Below, piece after piece: positions 23,464-30,227 of a stretch of DNA of 31,192 nt. The first letter of the stretch is position 1. The number at the start of each line of letters is the position of its first letter. The notes under the pieces are model-generated. The model saw only the letters and a list, made by a program, of their open reading frames with translations, was not told the origin of the DNA and did no database searches. The position numbers and the translations under genes are program-made. The DNA comes from CAYNFH01 sp964396385. Lineage in GTDB: Bacteria; Armatimonadota; Chthonomonadetes; Chthonomonadales; CAJBBX01. The stretch lies in NCBI GenBank assembly GCA_964396385.1, contig CAYNFH010000046.1, forward strand, positions 1 through 31,192, given 5' to 3'.

Positions 23464-23501
23464 AAGCCGCCGCCAACCCATCCCGGGTGGAGCGGCGGCT
23501 T
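23464..23501. other. Perfect 10-bp inverted repeat in the secA upstream region
   Basis: AAGCCGCCGC (23464-23473) and GCGGCGGCTT (23492-23501) with an 18-base loop. There is no T run on either strand. It lies just downstream of the minus-strand promoter candidate at 23514-23522, so it would be near the 5' end of a long secA leader RNA. Confidence 0.6.
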
Positions 23502-23513
23502 GAATTCGGCCCT

Positions 23514-23522
23514 AGTATACCA
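23514..23522 (-). promoter_or_regulatory. Extended -10 promoter candidate upstream of secA
   Basis: The minus strand reads TGGTATACT, an extended -10 element (TGN + TATACT). No good -35 is present, as expected for this promoter class. It is about 370 bases upstream of secA. The rest of 23145-23691 holds palindrome E, the inverted repeat at 23464 and no gene that I can support. Confidence 0.35.
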
Positions 23523-23691
23523 CAGCACCCTCCCTGGAGCAGGATGGATGCCCTAGCCAACCTTTGGAAGTAGTAACATGGGGAGTAGGCTGGAACCCGC
23601 TTACGAAGGTGAGCCTACCACGCCCACCGTGTTAGAATGAGGCCACGGCAAGGGCACACGGCCCTTCATTGGCCGAAGTGGAGGTGGATAG

Positions 23692-23913
23692 ATGGCGGCT
23701 GCAATACAGGAACAGATAGCGGAGACGGTGGCGCGACTGCCGGAGCAGAAGAAGCGCGCGGTGCTGGAGTTCGCCCTGCGGCTCGCGGAAGAGCCACGAG
23801 ACCGGCGGGAACGCCTGAGGTCTCTGGCCGGCACTATATCTTCCGAGGACGGTGAGACCATGCTTCAGACCATCGACGCGGAGTGCGAGCGGATCGATGC
23901 CGGGTCCTGGTGA
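23692..23913 (+). CDS. Type II antitoxin (VapB-like), partner of the downstream PIN toxin
   Basis: Small protein of 73 residues, MAAAIQEQIAETVARLPEQKKRAVLEFALRLAEEP-type, with an amphipathic helical N-terminal half and an acidic C-terminal tail. The pattern IxxTVxxLPEQKKRAVLEFA is common in short antitoxins of the DUF2281/VapB-like kind. Ribosome site GGAGGTG at 23680-23686 is strong and well spaced. It overlaps the vapC-like gene by 17 bases, so the pair is one transcript with coupled translation. TAGAAT at 23633 may be a -10 box, without a clear -35. It is expected to bind and neutralise the toxin; DNA binding is not evident from the sequence. Confidence 0.75.
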   Translation: MAAAIQEQIAETVARLPEQKKRAVLEFALRLAEEPRDRRERLRSLAGTISSEDGETMLQTIDAECERIDAGSW

Positions 23914-24292
23914 TCGCCTGCTGGATACCAGCATCGTCGTCGATCATCTCCGCGGCGTCTCGGGCGTCGCGGAACGACTGGAAGCCATCCCTACGCTCTA
24001 TGTCTCTGTTGTCGCGCTTGGCGAGCTGTACCTGGGAGCGAAGCGGTCCGCGAAACCGGATTACAATCTCGGCCAGATAGATGAGTTCGCAGCGCTCTGC
24101 ATCGTGCTCCCATGTGACGATGGAACCGCTCGAGCGTACGGCTCGGTGAAGTACACGCTACAGACGCAAGGAACGCCGATCCCCGAAAACGACATCTGGA
24201 TCGCCGCCACAGCAATTCAGCACGGTCTGCCCCTGGTGACACGTGACTCGCATTTCACTTCTGTAGCTGGCTTGTCGCTCGATCTTCTCTAG
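23897..24292 (+). CDS. vapC: PIN-domain ribonuclease toxin, VapC family
   Basis: VapC toxins are Mg2+-dependent endoribonucleases that cut tRNA or rRNA when freed from their antitoxin. The 131 residues are the usual size. Acidic active-site residues are in place: Asp10 in RLLDTSIVVDHLRG, Glu43 in VVALGELYLGA, Asp99 in PENDIWIAATAI and Asp117 in LVTRDSHF. ATG 23897 is chosen because homology begins at GDRLLDTS and GAGCGGA precedes it; an upstream in-frame ATG (23852) would extend only into antitoxin-coding DNA. Frame and catalytic residues are intact, in contrast to the broken PIN gene about 4 kb away. The target RNA cannot be read from the sequence. Confidence 0.9.
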   Translation: MPGPGDRLLDTSIVVDHLRGVSGVAERLEAIPTLYVSVVALGELYLGAKRSAKPDYNLGQIDEFAALCIVLPCDDGTARAYGSVKYTLQTQGTPIPENDIWIAATAIQHGLPLVTRDSHFTSVAGLSLDLL

Positions 24293-24389
24293 CCTGGTCC
24301 CCGCAAGCCCCTGCCTGCCCGCACTGTCCCCTGGCGACCCGCTGCGCCTATGCCCTATGGTCGTTCCCGCAATAGTCCCGCTACGACTC

Positions 24390-24409
24390 GTGTCCACGGA
24401 GGTGGACAC
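24390..24409. terminator. Short perfect hairpin downstream of vapC
   Basis: GTGTCCAC - GGAG - GTGGACAC, an 8-bp stem with a 4-base loop, about 100 bases after the vapC stop. There is no T run, so terminator activity is uncertain. Confidence 0.4.
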
Positions 24410-24575
24410 TCGGCCGTCAGGCCACCCAGCCGAGGACCTTTGTCCGACGGCCGTCCCGGTGGCCCGACAGCGGCAGTAATTGGTCAATGACCATAAGGCA
24501 GACCTGCAAGGCAGACCTGCGCCTGAAGATAATATCTGACCGAAGTCAGCAGGGCTACCGCTCCGAGCGCCCCGT

Positions 24576-24800
24576 TGTCATTCCGCAGGAGCGAAGCGAC
24601 ACTCCTGTCATCCCGAGCTCCGCGAGGGACCTGCTTTACGGTCCCACAATGTACTCTGTAACTCTAGGACCCATGCCGCACCAACTTGTCATTCCGAAGG
24701 AGCGTGGCGACTGAGGAATCTGGCGACTCGGTGCCGGAGGCCAGATTCCTCCCTCTGGTCGGAATGACAGCGGAGCGGTCGGAATGACAGCGGAGCGGCC
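24576..24800. repeat. Dispersed TCATTCCG / TCATCCCGAG repeats (copy 6) with a 20-base tandem duplication
   Basis: Contains TGTCATTCCGCAGGAGCGAAG, TGTCATCCCGAGCTCCGCGAG...GGGACCTGCTTTACGG...GTACTCTGTAAC, then TGTCATTCCGAAGGAGCG with a return arm GGTCGGAATGACA. The end of that arm is duplicated as two 20-base units (24761-24780 and 24781-24800, one mismatch). Apart from this and the hairpin at 24390, nothing gene-like is seen in 24293-24886. Confidence 0.8.
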
Positions 24801-24886
24801 CGAATGGCATTTCGCTCCACGTCGAGTCTTGCTGGATTTTCTTGCGGTGGCTCTTAACTGCCGGACCGCGCGAGAGCCAGGGCAGC

Positions 24887-25876
24887 CTAGTCGCGCAGCA
24901 GCTCGTCGGCGCGATCGATGAGCAGGCCGAGCAGCGTGTAGTCGGACACGCGCAGCCTCTGGGCGGCATCGTGCACCTTCTCCCACCGCGCCCAACCGAG
25001 GTAGGAGGTTATCTGATGCGTCCCCAGGAGCTGGTAGGCTACGTCCTCTCGCCTGCCCCGCGGCAGACCCCGCAGGATCGCGAGCGCCATCTCCTGCCGC
25101 TCCGTATCGGACCATTCACCGGCCCTCTCCAGGAGGAGCCGCCGGACGGTGGCCGGATCGGCTGAAGCGATCACCTCCTCCGGAGAGTTCGCTGTATTGC
25201 ACTGCTCCTCTTCCACCACAATTTGACGGAATTCCGTCAAATTGTCACTATTTGAACCCATTGACAGACTGCTGGTCGCAAGTGCATCCAGAGGCGCCTG
25301 GACCTGTTTGCTCTCCATACCGTCGGCAACGGATTGCTTTGGCGCCGTCCGGTTCGCGTCTCTCTGCGCCACCAGCCGGGCACGCTGCATCTCGCGGAGA
25401 AGCGGCCACTGCCGGTTCGGTGCCAGCGTTCCGTTGGCTGCCTCGGTGAGCCAGCGGAGGCGGACCTCCTCCGGCTCCGGCGCAAGCGCCTCATAGATGC
25501 TCCAGGAGAAGCCAGCGAGCCGTGTGTGGTACGCAAACCGCTCGGCAACGTAGCCAAAGTGACGCACGGCGTTGTAACTGTAACCCGGGAGGGCCGCGGC
25601 CACGGACCGGGCGCGGTTACCCCACTTCGCTGCCCCCGCGTTGTACCAGTCGCCGATGGCAAAGTTGACCGCCAGGCGCGCGCGCTCTCCGGCGCCCGCG
25701 ATGGCGCGGCCCGCCGCCTCCCACCGCTCCTCGCTCAAGGTCCATCCCGCGGGTCCATCCGCCGCGATCCCTACATCGGTGAGGACGAGTTCCCCGTCCT
25801 CCACCGCAATCGGCGGAGTTGCCGGGCTAAGCGCCACTGCCGGCGCCAGCCACTCCGTGGTTACCGTACCTGCCAT
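24887..25876 (-). CDS. Hypothetical protein, LmbU-like putative DNA-binding regulator
   Basis: Protein of 329 residues. The segment about 66-150 (RLAVNFAIGDWYNAGAAKWGN ... GYSYNAVRHFGYVAERF ... GFSWSIYEALAPEPEEVRLRWLTEAA) has the spacing of LmbU-family regulators and ParB-like helix-turn-helix proteins: a GDW motif, a short helix pair, then an LSW-type helix and WL-x-x-A. The middle (170-235) is polar and low in conservation, followed by a helical C-terminal domain (236-329). ATG 25876 has AAAGGAG upstream. A perfect 28-bp palindrome encodes residues 211-220 of the polar linker. It is a lone leftward gene, divergent from accB. The family call rests on pattern memory only; transcription regulator is the best guess, not a proven role. 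Confidence 0.5.
   Translation of the reverse strand: MAGTVTTEWLAPAVALSPATPPIAVEDGELVLTDVGIAADGPAGWTLSEERWEAAGRAIAGAGERARLAVNFAIGDWYNAGAAKWGNRARSVAAALPGYSYNAVRHFGYVAERFAYHTRLAGFSWSIYEALAPEPEEVRLRWLTEAANGTLAPNRQWPLLREMQRARLVAQRDANRTAPKQSVADGMESKQVQAPLDALATSSLSMGSNSDNLTEFRQIVVEEEQCNTANSPEEVIASADPATVRRLLLERAGEWSDTERQEMALAILRGLPRGRREDVAYQLLGTHQITSYLGWARWEKVHDAAQRLRVSDYTLLGLLIDRADELLRD
25218..25245. repeat. Perfect 28-bp palindrome inside the LmbU-like gene
   Basis: Fourteen bases on each side of the centre at GAATTC are exact complements; the inner part is TTTGACGGAATTCCGTCAAA. On the minus strand it encodes D-N-L-T-E-F-R-Q-I. It interrupts a polar linker, so it could be either an inserted element or a binding site within the gene. 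Confidence 0.85.
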
Positions 25877-25933
25877 GTCCAAGCTCCTTTCTCGTGTGCC
25901 CCGCTGCCGCAAGTCCGGGCACCCAAAACAGAA

Positions 25934-26007
25934 GCGCCCACCCGCGCCGGAGACGGCGGCCCTCATCCTTGGTGGAATCTGGGCGCATCCCCGGCAGGGG
26001 TGGGCGC
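25934..26007 (-). promoter_or_regulatory. Long-range inverted repeat upstream of the LmbU-like gene (attenuator-like)
   Basis: GCGCCCACCC (25934-25943) and GGGTGGGCGC (25998-26007) are perfect 10-bp complements with a 54-base loop. Read on the minus strand, toward the LmbU-like gene, the stem is followed by TTCTGTTTT, so it could act as an attenuator or as an RNA or DNA regulatory structure. No coding gene is seen in 25877-26312. Confidence 0.35.
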
Positions 26008-26197
26008 ATCTTATAAGCTGCCCGTTGTATTCGGTTTGGGGTCTCGCGGCCTGTGCCGCCGCGTTACGGCCGCCCGTTCGCGGCCGTTCCTAGTCTATAG
26101 ACTGCTCACATCGACAAAAAGTTGCAGAAATCCTTCTCGTACTTTTGCTGGAATTCGGGAAGCCGGAGCAACTTCTCCCCCTGCGTCTTGCGGCCGT

Positions 26198-26226
26198 TTG
26201 ACACTCGCCGGGGGCAGTGCTATACT
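26198..26226 (+). promoter_or_regulatory. Near-consensus sigma-70 promoter for accB
   Basis: TTGACA at 26198-26203, a 17-base spacer, TATACT at 26221-26226. Six of six and five of six matches to the consensus. Predicted transcription start near 26233, about 80 bases before the accB ATG. Confidence 0.85.
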
Positions 26227-26312
26227 TTGCCGCGTGCGGAAGGGCGGGTCGGTACGCCCTTCTCTCTTTTTGTGCGGCCTTCTGTCTGGGGCCCACCCCA
26301 TGGAAAGGCAGC

Positions 26313-26789
26313 ATGCCGGAGTTCGGCTTCGATCTGGACGAAATCCGCCGCCTCATCCACCTGGTGGAGCGGCGCGGCCTGGCCAAACTGGAGGTGGAGG
26401 AGGAGGACCGGCGCGTGGTCATCCGCGGACCGCGCCCACGGCGCCGGCCCCGCCCCGGTCCCGAAACGGAAGAGCCGGACGAGTTTGCAGCCACCTCTGA
26501 GGCGGAGCCGGCGCCGCCGGCCACCCGGGCGCCCATTCCGGTGCTTGGTCGCGTCGCGGTGGTCGCGCCTACTGTTGGCGTCTTCTACCGCGCCGCGGCC
26601 GTGGACGCTCCCCCGCTGGTGGAGGTGGGCGACCACGTGGACGTGGGCCAGCCGATCGGGCTGCTGGAGGCGATGAAGGTGTTCTCCGAGATCCTGAGCG
26701 ACCACGCCGGCACCGTGACGGAGATCATCGCCCGCAACGGGGCACTCGTGCGGGAAGGCGATCCGTTGCTGTATCTTAAAGAGGATTGA
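26313..26789 (+). CDS. accB: Biotin carboxyl carrier protein of acetyl-CoA carboxylase
   Basis: AccB carries biotin between the carboxylase and transferase of acetyl-CoA carboxylase, the first step of fatty-acid synthesis. The 158 residues contain an N-terminal AccB domain (DLDEIRRLIHLVERRGLAKLEVEEEDRRVVI, 7-38), a Pro/Arg/Glu-rich linker (39-75), and the biotinyl domain with VVAPTVGVFYR and the biotinylation motif EAMKV (Lys122). ATG 26313 has GGAAAGG 5-11 bases upstream; the frame stays open further up but those codons lie across the promoter. The usual partner accC is not adjacent, so AccC must be encoded elsewhere. TGA at 26787 directly abuts an ACCACAGAG repeat. A pyruvate or other carboxylase carrier is less likely given the AccB N-domain. 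Confidence 0.95.
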   Translation: MPEFGFDLDEIRRLIHLVERRGLAKLEVEEEDRRVVIRGPRPRRRPRPGPETEEPDEFAATSEAEPAPPATRAPIPVLGRVAVVAPTVGVFYRAAAVDAPPLVEVGDHVDVGQPIGLLEAMKVFSEILSDHAGTVTEIIARNGALVREGDPLLYLKED

Positions 26790-26915
26790 ACCACAGAGCG
26801 CGCTGAGGACGCGGAGCCGGGCCCATGCTTGGCTAGAAAACCCCGTAGAATTGCCGATAATAGCACCAGGACCGAAACTAGCCCTCCTCTGTGCTCTCTG
26901 TGTCCTCAGTGGTGA
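26790..26915. repeat. Imperfect inverted repeat G of ACCACAGAG type between accB and hom
   Basis: The left end reads ACCACAGAGCGCGCTGAGGAC and the right end reads CTCTGTGTCCTCAGTGGT; the two are approximate reverse complements, with about 75 unrelated bases between them. It begins directly after the accB stop codon and runs to 15 bases before the preferred hom start. The left end resembles the AACCACAAAGG repeat at 10604. Confidence 0.7.
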
Positions 26916-26929
26916 ATAGCGCAGTTGCA

Positions 26930-28219
26930 GTGAAAGACACCATCAACATCGGCATACTGGGCCTGGGCGTGGTGGGATCCGGCACCGTGGCGCTGCTGGA
27001 GCAGAACCGCGCCCTCATCGAGGCCAAGATCGGCGCGAGGATCCACATCCGCCGCATCGCCGTCCGGGACCTCCACAAGAAGCGGATGGTCCAGGTGGAC
27101 CGCTCGCTCCTCACCAACAACCCCCTCGACGTGCTGGACGACCCGGCCATCGACATCGTCTGCGAGCTTATCGGCGGCGTGAGCCCGGCCAAGGAGTACG
27201 TGCTGCGGGCGTTGGCGAACGGCAAGCACGTGGTCTCCGCCAACAAGGAGCTCATTGCCAAAGAGGGGCACGAAGTGATGGTGGAGGCCGCTCGACGGCG
27301 GCTCGACTTCCAGTTCGAGGGCTCCGTCGGCGGTGGGATTCCCATCGTCCAGCCGATGAAGAACGCCCTGGCCGGCAACCGCGTGGAGGAGATGATCGGG
27401 ATCGTCAACGGAACGACCAACTACATCCTCACCCGCATGACGCAGGAGGGCGCGGACCTGGATGTGGTGCTCGCGGAGGCACAGGCCCGCGGCTACGCGG
27501 AGGCGGACCCCTCGAGCGACGTGGAGGGGTACGACGCGCAGTACAAGATCGCCATCCTCAGCTCCATCGCCTTTACCAGCACCGTCCGCGTGAGCGACGT
27601 CTACGTGGAGGGGATCACGCGCATCGCCCAGCGGGACATCGAGCGGGCCGGCGAGCTGGGCTACGTTATCAAGCTGGTGGGCATCGCGCAGCGCGTGGGC
27701 GAGGAGGGGATGCAGGTGCGCGTGCACCCTGCGCTCCTGCCCAATTCTCACCCTCTGGCCTCCACCAACGACGTGTACAACGCCATCTACGTCCGCGGCG
27801 ACGCGGTCGGCGACGTGATGTTCTACGGCCGCGGCGCCGGCATGATGCCGACCGGCAGCGCGGTGGTCGGGGACATCGTGGACATCTGCCGCAACATCCT
27901 GTTCGGCTCGACGGGGCGCGTGTCGTGCACCTGCTTTGAGCGGCGGACGATGCTCCCCATCGACACGGTGGAGTCCAAGTACTACGTGCGGATGATGGTG
28001 GCGGACCGGCCCAAGGTGCTGGCAGCCATCGCCAACGTGCTGGGCGAGCACGAAGTCTCCATCGAGTCCGTGGTGCAGAAGATGGCGGCCAACGGGCAGG
28101 CGGAGATCATCTGGGTAACGCACCGAGTGCGGGAATCCAACATGCGCGCCGCGCTGGAGGACCTGAAGCACCTGCCGGCCGTAGCGACCGTAGAGAACTG
28201 GCTCCGCGTGGAAGAATGA
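26930..28219 (+). CDS. hom: Homoserine dehydrogenase
   Basis: Reduces aspartate semialdehyde to homoserine with NAD(P)H, committing carbon to threonine and methionine. From GTG 26930 the protein has 429 residues, typical of the family. Motifs: INIGILGLGVVGSGTVALL (nucleotide binding), ANKELIAKEG, FEGSVGGGIPIVQPM, VNGTTNYILTRM, EAQARGYAEADPSSDVEGYDAQYKIAIL (catalytic Asp/Lys region), and a C-terminal ACT domain (YVRMMVADRPKVLAAIANVLGEHEVSIESVVQ) for end-product control. GTG 26891 and nearby GTGs would add residues coded by repeat G, so 26930 (M-K-D-T-I-N-I) is preferred, although its ribosome site is weak. The stop overlaps the start of the next gene (ATGA). Confidence 0.96.
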   Translation: MKDTINIGILGLGVVGSGTVALLEQNRALIEAKIGARIHIRRIAVRDLHKKRMVQVDRSLLTNNPLDVLDDPAIDIVCELIGGVSPAKEYVLRALANGKHVVSANKELIAKEGHEVMVEAARRRLDFQFEGSVGGGIPIVQPMKNALAGNRVEEMIGIVNGTTNYILTRMTQEGADLDVVLAEAQARGYAEADPSSDVEGYDAQYKIAILSSIAFTSTVRVSDVYVEGITRIAQRDIERAGELGYVIKLVGIAQRVGEEGMQVRVHPALLPNSHPLASTNDVYNAIYVRGDAVGDVMFYGRGAGMMPTGSAVVGDIVDICRNILFGSTGRVSCTCFERRTMLPIDTVESKYYVRMMVADRPKVLAAIANVLGEHEVSIESVVQKMAANGQAEIIWVTHRVRESNMRAALEDLKHLPAVATVENWLRVEE

Positions 28220-30147
28220 CGACCCCGCGCGCGGTACGTGGACTTGGCCGCGACGTTCGTGCCCTGGTTGCGGGCTCGGTGGTTCTACTGGCGCTCTTAG
28301 CCCCCTGTCTGGCCATGGCTCAGGCTCCAGCGCCCACAAGTGCAGGCGGCCAACCCCCCGACCCGTTGGCGCCGCAGCCTATCAACGTAGCCCCGCCCAA
28401 GGTGGTGACGCCGTACCTCCCGTTCAGTACGCTTCCGGCGGTGCAGCTCGACGAGACCAACAACGGGGTGGGGATCGCCCAGCAGACGGCGCGCGCCCGC
28501 AAGCTCCAGGCGCGGATCATGTGGATCGACGCCACGGCGAACATGAACCGCATGAACACGGCCGAGAAGGTCCAGGCGACGGTAGACAAGATCAAGCAGG
28601 CCGGGTTCAACATGATCGTGCTGGACGTGAAGCCCATCGTGGGCTACACGCTCTACCCCAGCAAGCTCGCCCACAAGCTCAACAAGTGGCTGGACGACCG
28701 CGCTATCCCTCCGGATTTCGATCCGGTGGCGGAGTTTGTGACCCGCGCCCACGCCGCCGGACTGCAGCTCGTCGCCAGTATGTGCGCCTTCAGCGAAGGG
28801 CACCGAATTGTGCATGAGGGCCCGGGCTACGAGCATCCGGAGTGGCAGACCACTCTCTACGAGCCCCAGATGCAGGTACACGGCTCGGCGCAGGGCGTGA
28901 CGCCCTTCCCCATCACGGACCGCTCCAACGTGCCCGCCCGCAATTCGCAGGAGCTGGCGCTCTATTCGGACGCCGGGGAGCTTAAGGCGCCCATCGGTTC
29001 GGTCGTCTCTGTGGTCGCGCAGGACGGCACCGTGCTGGCCCAGGTGGCGGGAGACGCCTTCCCGGCGCTGGTGAAGAAGCTGCCTTCCGGGGCGGGCGCG
29101 CTGGTGGGGGACGGCCCCGGCGCTGACTTCCTCCGCCAGAACGCGCGCGTGGGCGATAAGCTCACCTTCGAGACGGCGCCCACCTTCGTGCCCATCAGCC
29201 AGCGGCCGGAGCAGCAGGTGCCGCTGATGACCAATCCCAACGACCCGGCCGTGCGGCAGCGGATGCTGGACATCGTGAGCGAGCTGGTGCGGGGCTACCA
29301 GGTGGACGGGGTGATCTTTGACGACCGCCTGCGCTACGCCGGCATCAACGCGGACTTCGGGGAAGAGAGCCGCAAACAGTTCGAAGCATACGTCGGGCAC
29401 GCGGTGAAGTGGCCGGACGACGTGTTCCGGTACGATGTGACCTTCCCGGAGCTGGACCGCCACGTGGTGCCGGGCCCGCTGTATGAGAGCTGGCTGGTCT
29501 GGCGCGCGATGACGCTCCGCAACTGGCTGGCCTCGGCGGTTACCGCGGTGAAGGCCATCCGGCCGACCTGTACCGTGAGCACCTACACGGGCTCCTGGTT
29601 CGGCGAGTACCCGCTCTTTGGTGCCAACTGGTCGGCCGACGACTTCACCGCCGGCTTCCGCTTCCTGACGCCCAGCTACCAGCAGACCGGCTGGGCGGAG
29701 CTGCTCGACTGGATGACCACCGGCTGCTACTACCCCACGCCCACGGTGCTGGATGCCTTCGCGGCCGGCAAGATTCCGGGCGCCTCTGTGGAGGCCGCGG
29801 GACAGCTCACCAACCGCGCCGCGAACGACCAGACCTGGAGCTACGCCGGCATCGGGCTGAGCGACTACATCGGCCATCCGGAGCAGCTCAAGGCGGCGCT
29901 GCAGGCCGCCTGCGCCTCTACCCAGGGTGTGATGGTGTTCGACCTCTCCCACTTCCAGTACGCGCACGAGGACGCCGACAAATACTGGCAGATCTTCGCG
30001 GACGCCTTCCACGATCCCGCCACGCCGCCGCACGCGGTGGCCGGCCTACTGGCGCAGATCCGCAAGGACCACCTGGCGCAGAAGACCGCCGGTCCCCCGT
30101 TGCCGCCGGTGGTGATCTACGGCGGAATTCCCGGCACGGGGTTCTAG
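28216..30147 (+). CDS. Exported glycoside hydrolase-like protein (GHL10 / DUF187 type)
   Basis: Secreted (beta/alpha)8-barrel protein of 643 residues. The signal peptide is about residues 1-36 (LVAGSVVLLALLAPCLAMAQ), followed by a Pro-rich linker. GHL10-type features: ARIMWIDATANMNRMNTAEKVQATVDKIKQAGFNMIVLDVKP, the strand VDGVIFDDRLRYAG with a candidate acidic pair, RAMTLRNWLASAVTAVKAIRPTCTVSTYTGSWFG, and VMVFDLSHFQY near the end. The family is predicted to cleave polysaccharides such as peptidoglycan or exopolymer; no substrate is proven here. ATG 28216 overlaps the hom stop by 4 bases, so translation is likely coupled. That pairing with amino-acid synthesis is unexpected and may only reflect gene packing. 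The upstream half of the insert (240-300) is not recognisable. Confidence 0.8.
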   Translation: MTTPRAVRGLGRDVRALVAGSVVLLALLAPCLAMAQAPAPTSAGGQPPDPLAPQPINVAPPKVVTPYLPFSTLPAVQLDETNNGVGIAQQTARARKLQARIMWIDATANMNRMNTAEKVQATVDKIKQAGFNMIVLDVKPIVGYTLYPSKLAHKLNKWLDDRAIPPDFDPVAEFVTRAHAAGLQLVASMCAFSEGHRIVHEGPGYEHPEWQTTLYEPQMQVHGSAQGVTPFPITDRSNVPARNSQELALYSDAGELKAPIGSVVSVVAQDGTVLAQVAGDAFPALVKKLPSGAGALVGDGPGADFLRQNARVGDKLTFETAPTFVPISQRPEQQVPLMTNPNDPAVRQRMLDIVSELVRGYQVDGVIFDDRLRYAGINADFGEESRKQFEAYVGHAVKWPDDVFRYDVTFPELDRHVVPGPLYESWLVWRAMTLRNWLASAVTAVKAIRPTCTVSTYTGSWFGEYPLFGANWSADDFTAGFRFLTPSYQQTGWAELLDWMTTGCYYPTPTVLDAFAAGKIPGASVEAAGQLTNRAANDQTWSYAGIGLSDYIGHPEQLKAALQAACASTQGVMVFDLSHFQYAHEDADKYWQIFADAFHDPATPPHAVAGLLAQIRKDHLAQKTAGPPLPPVVIYGGIPGTGF

Positions 30148-30167
30148 GTCTGATAAGGGCAGAGGGT

Positions 30168-30227
30168 ATTCAGGTGTTCAGGTGTTCAGGTGTTCAGGTC
30201 CGGATTCCTGAATGCCTGAACACCTAG
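30168..30227. repeat. Tandem-arm palindrome F: (GTTCAGGT)4 - core - (CCTGAATG)2
   Basis: Four 8-base units (ATTCAGGT, then GTTCAGGT three times, 30168-30199), core CCGGATTC (30200-30207), then two units CCTGAATG/CCTGAACA and a partial CCTAG. It fills the gap between two convergent genes; the TAG stop of the leftward dehydratase-like gene (30224-30226) lies in the last partial unit. Confidence 0.85.

Noticed and set aside
24487..24714. 75-codon frame
   Set aside because: It reads through dispersed repeat copy 6 (VIPSSARDLLYG-type text recurs wherever this repeat is translated), so it is not a gene. The frame at 6586-6792 (-) is the same artefact.
25334..26500. 388-codon plus-strand frame across the LmbU-like gene and accB promoter
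   Set aside because: It runs antisense through one gene, over a near-consensus promoter, and out of frame into accB. No motif was seen.
26906..30033. Long minus-strand frames opposite hom and the GHL10 gene
   Set aside because: Both are antisense shadows with His/Arg/Val-rich low-complexity products; the plus-strand genes show clear family motifs.
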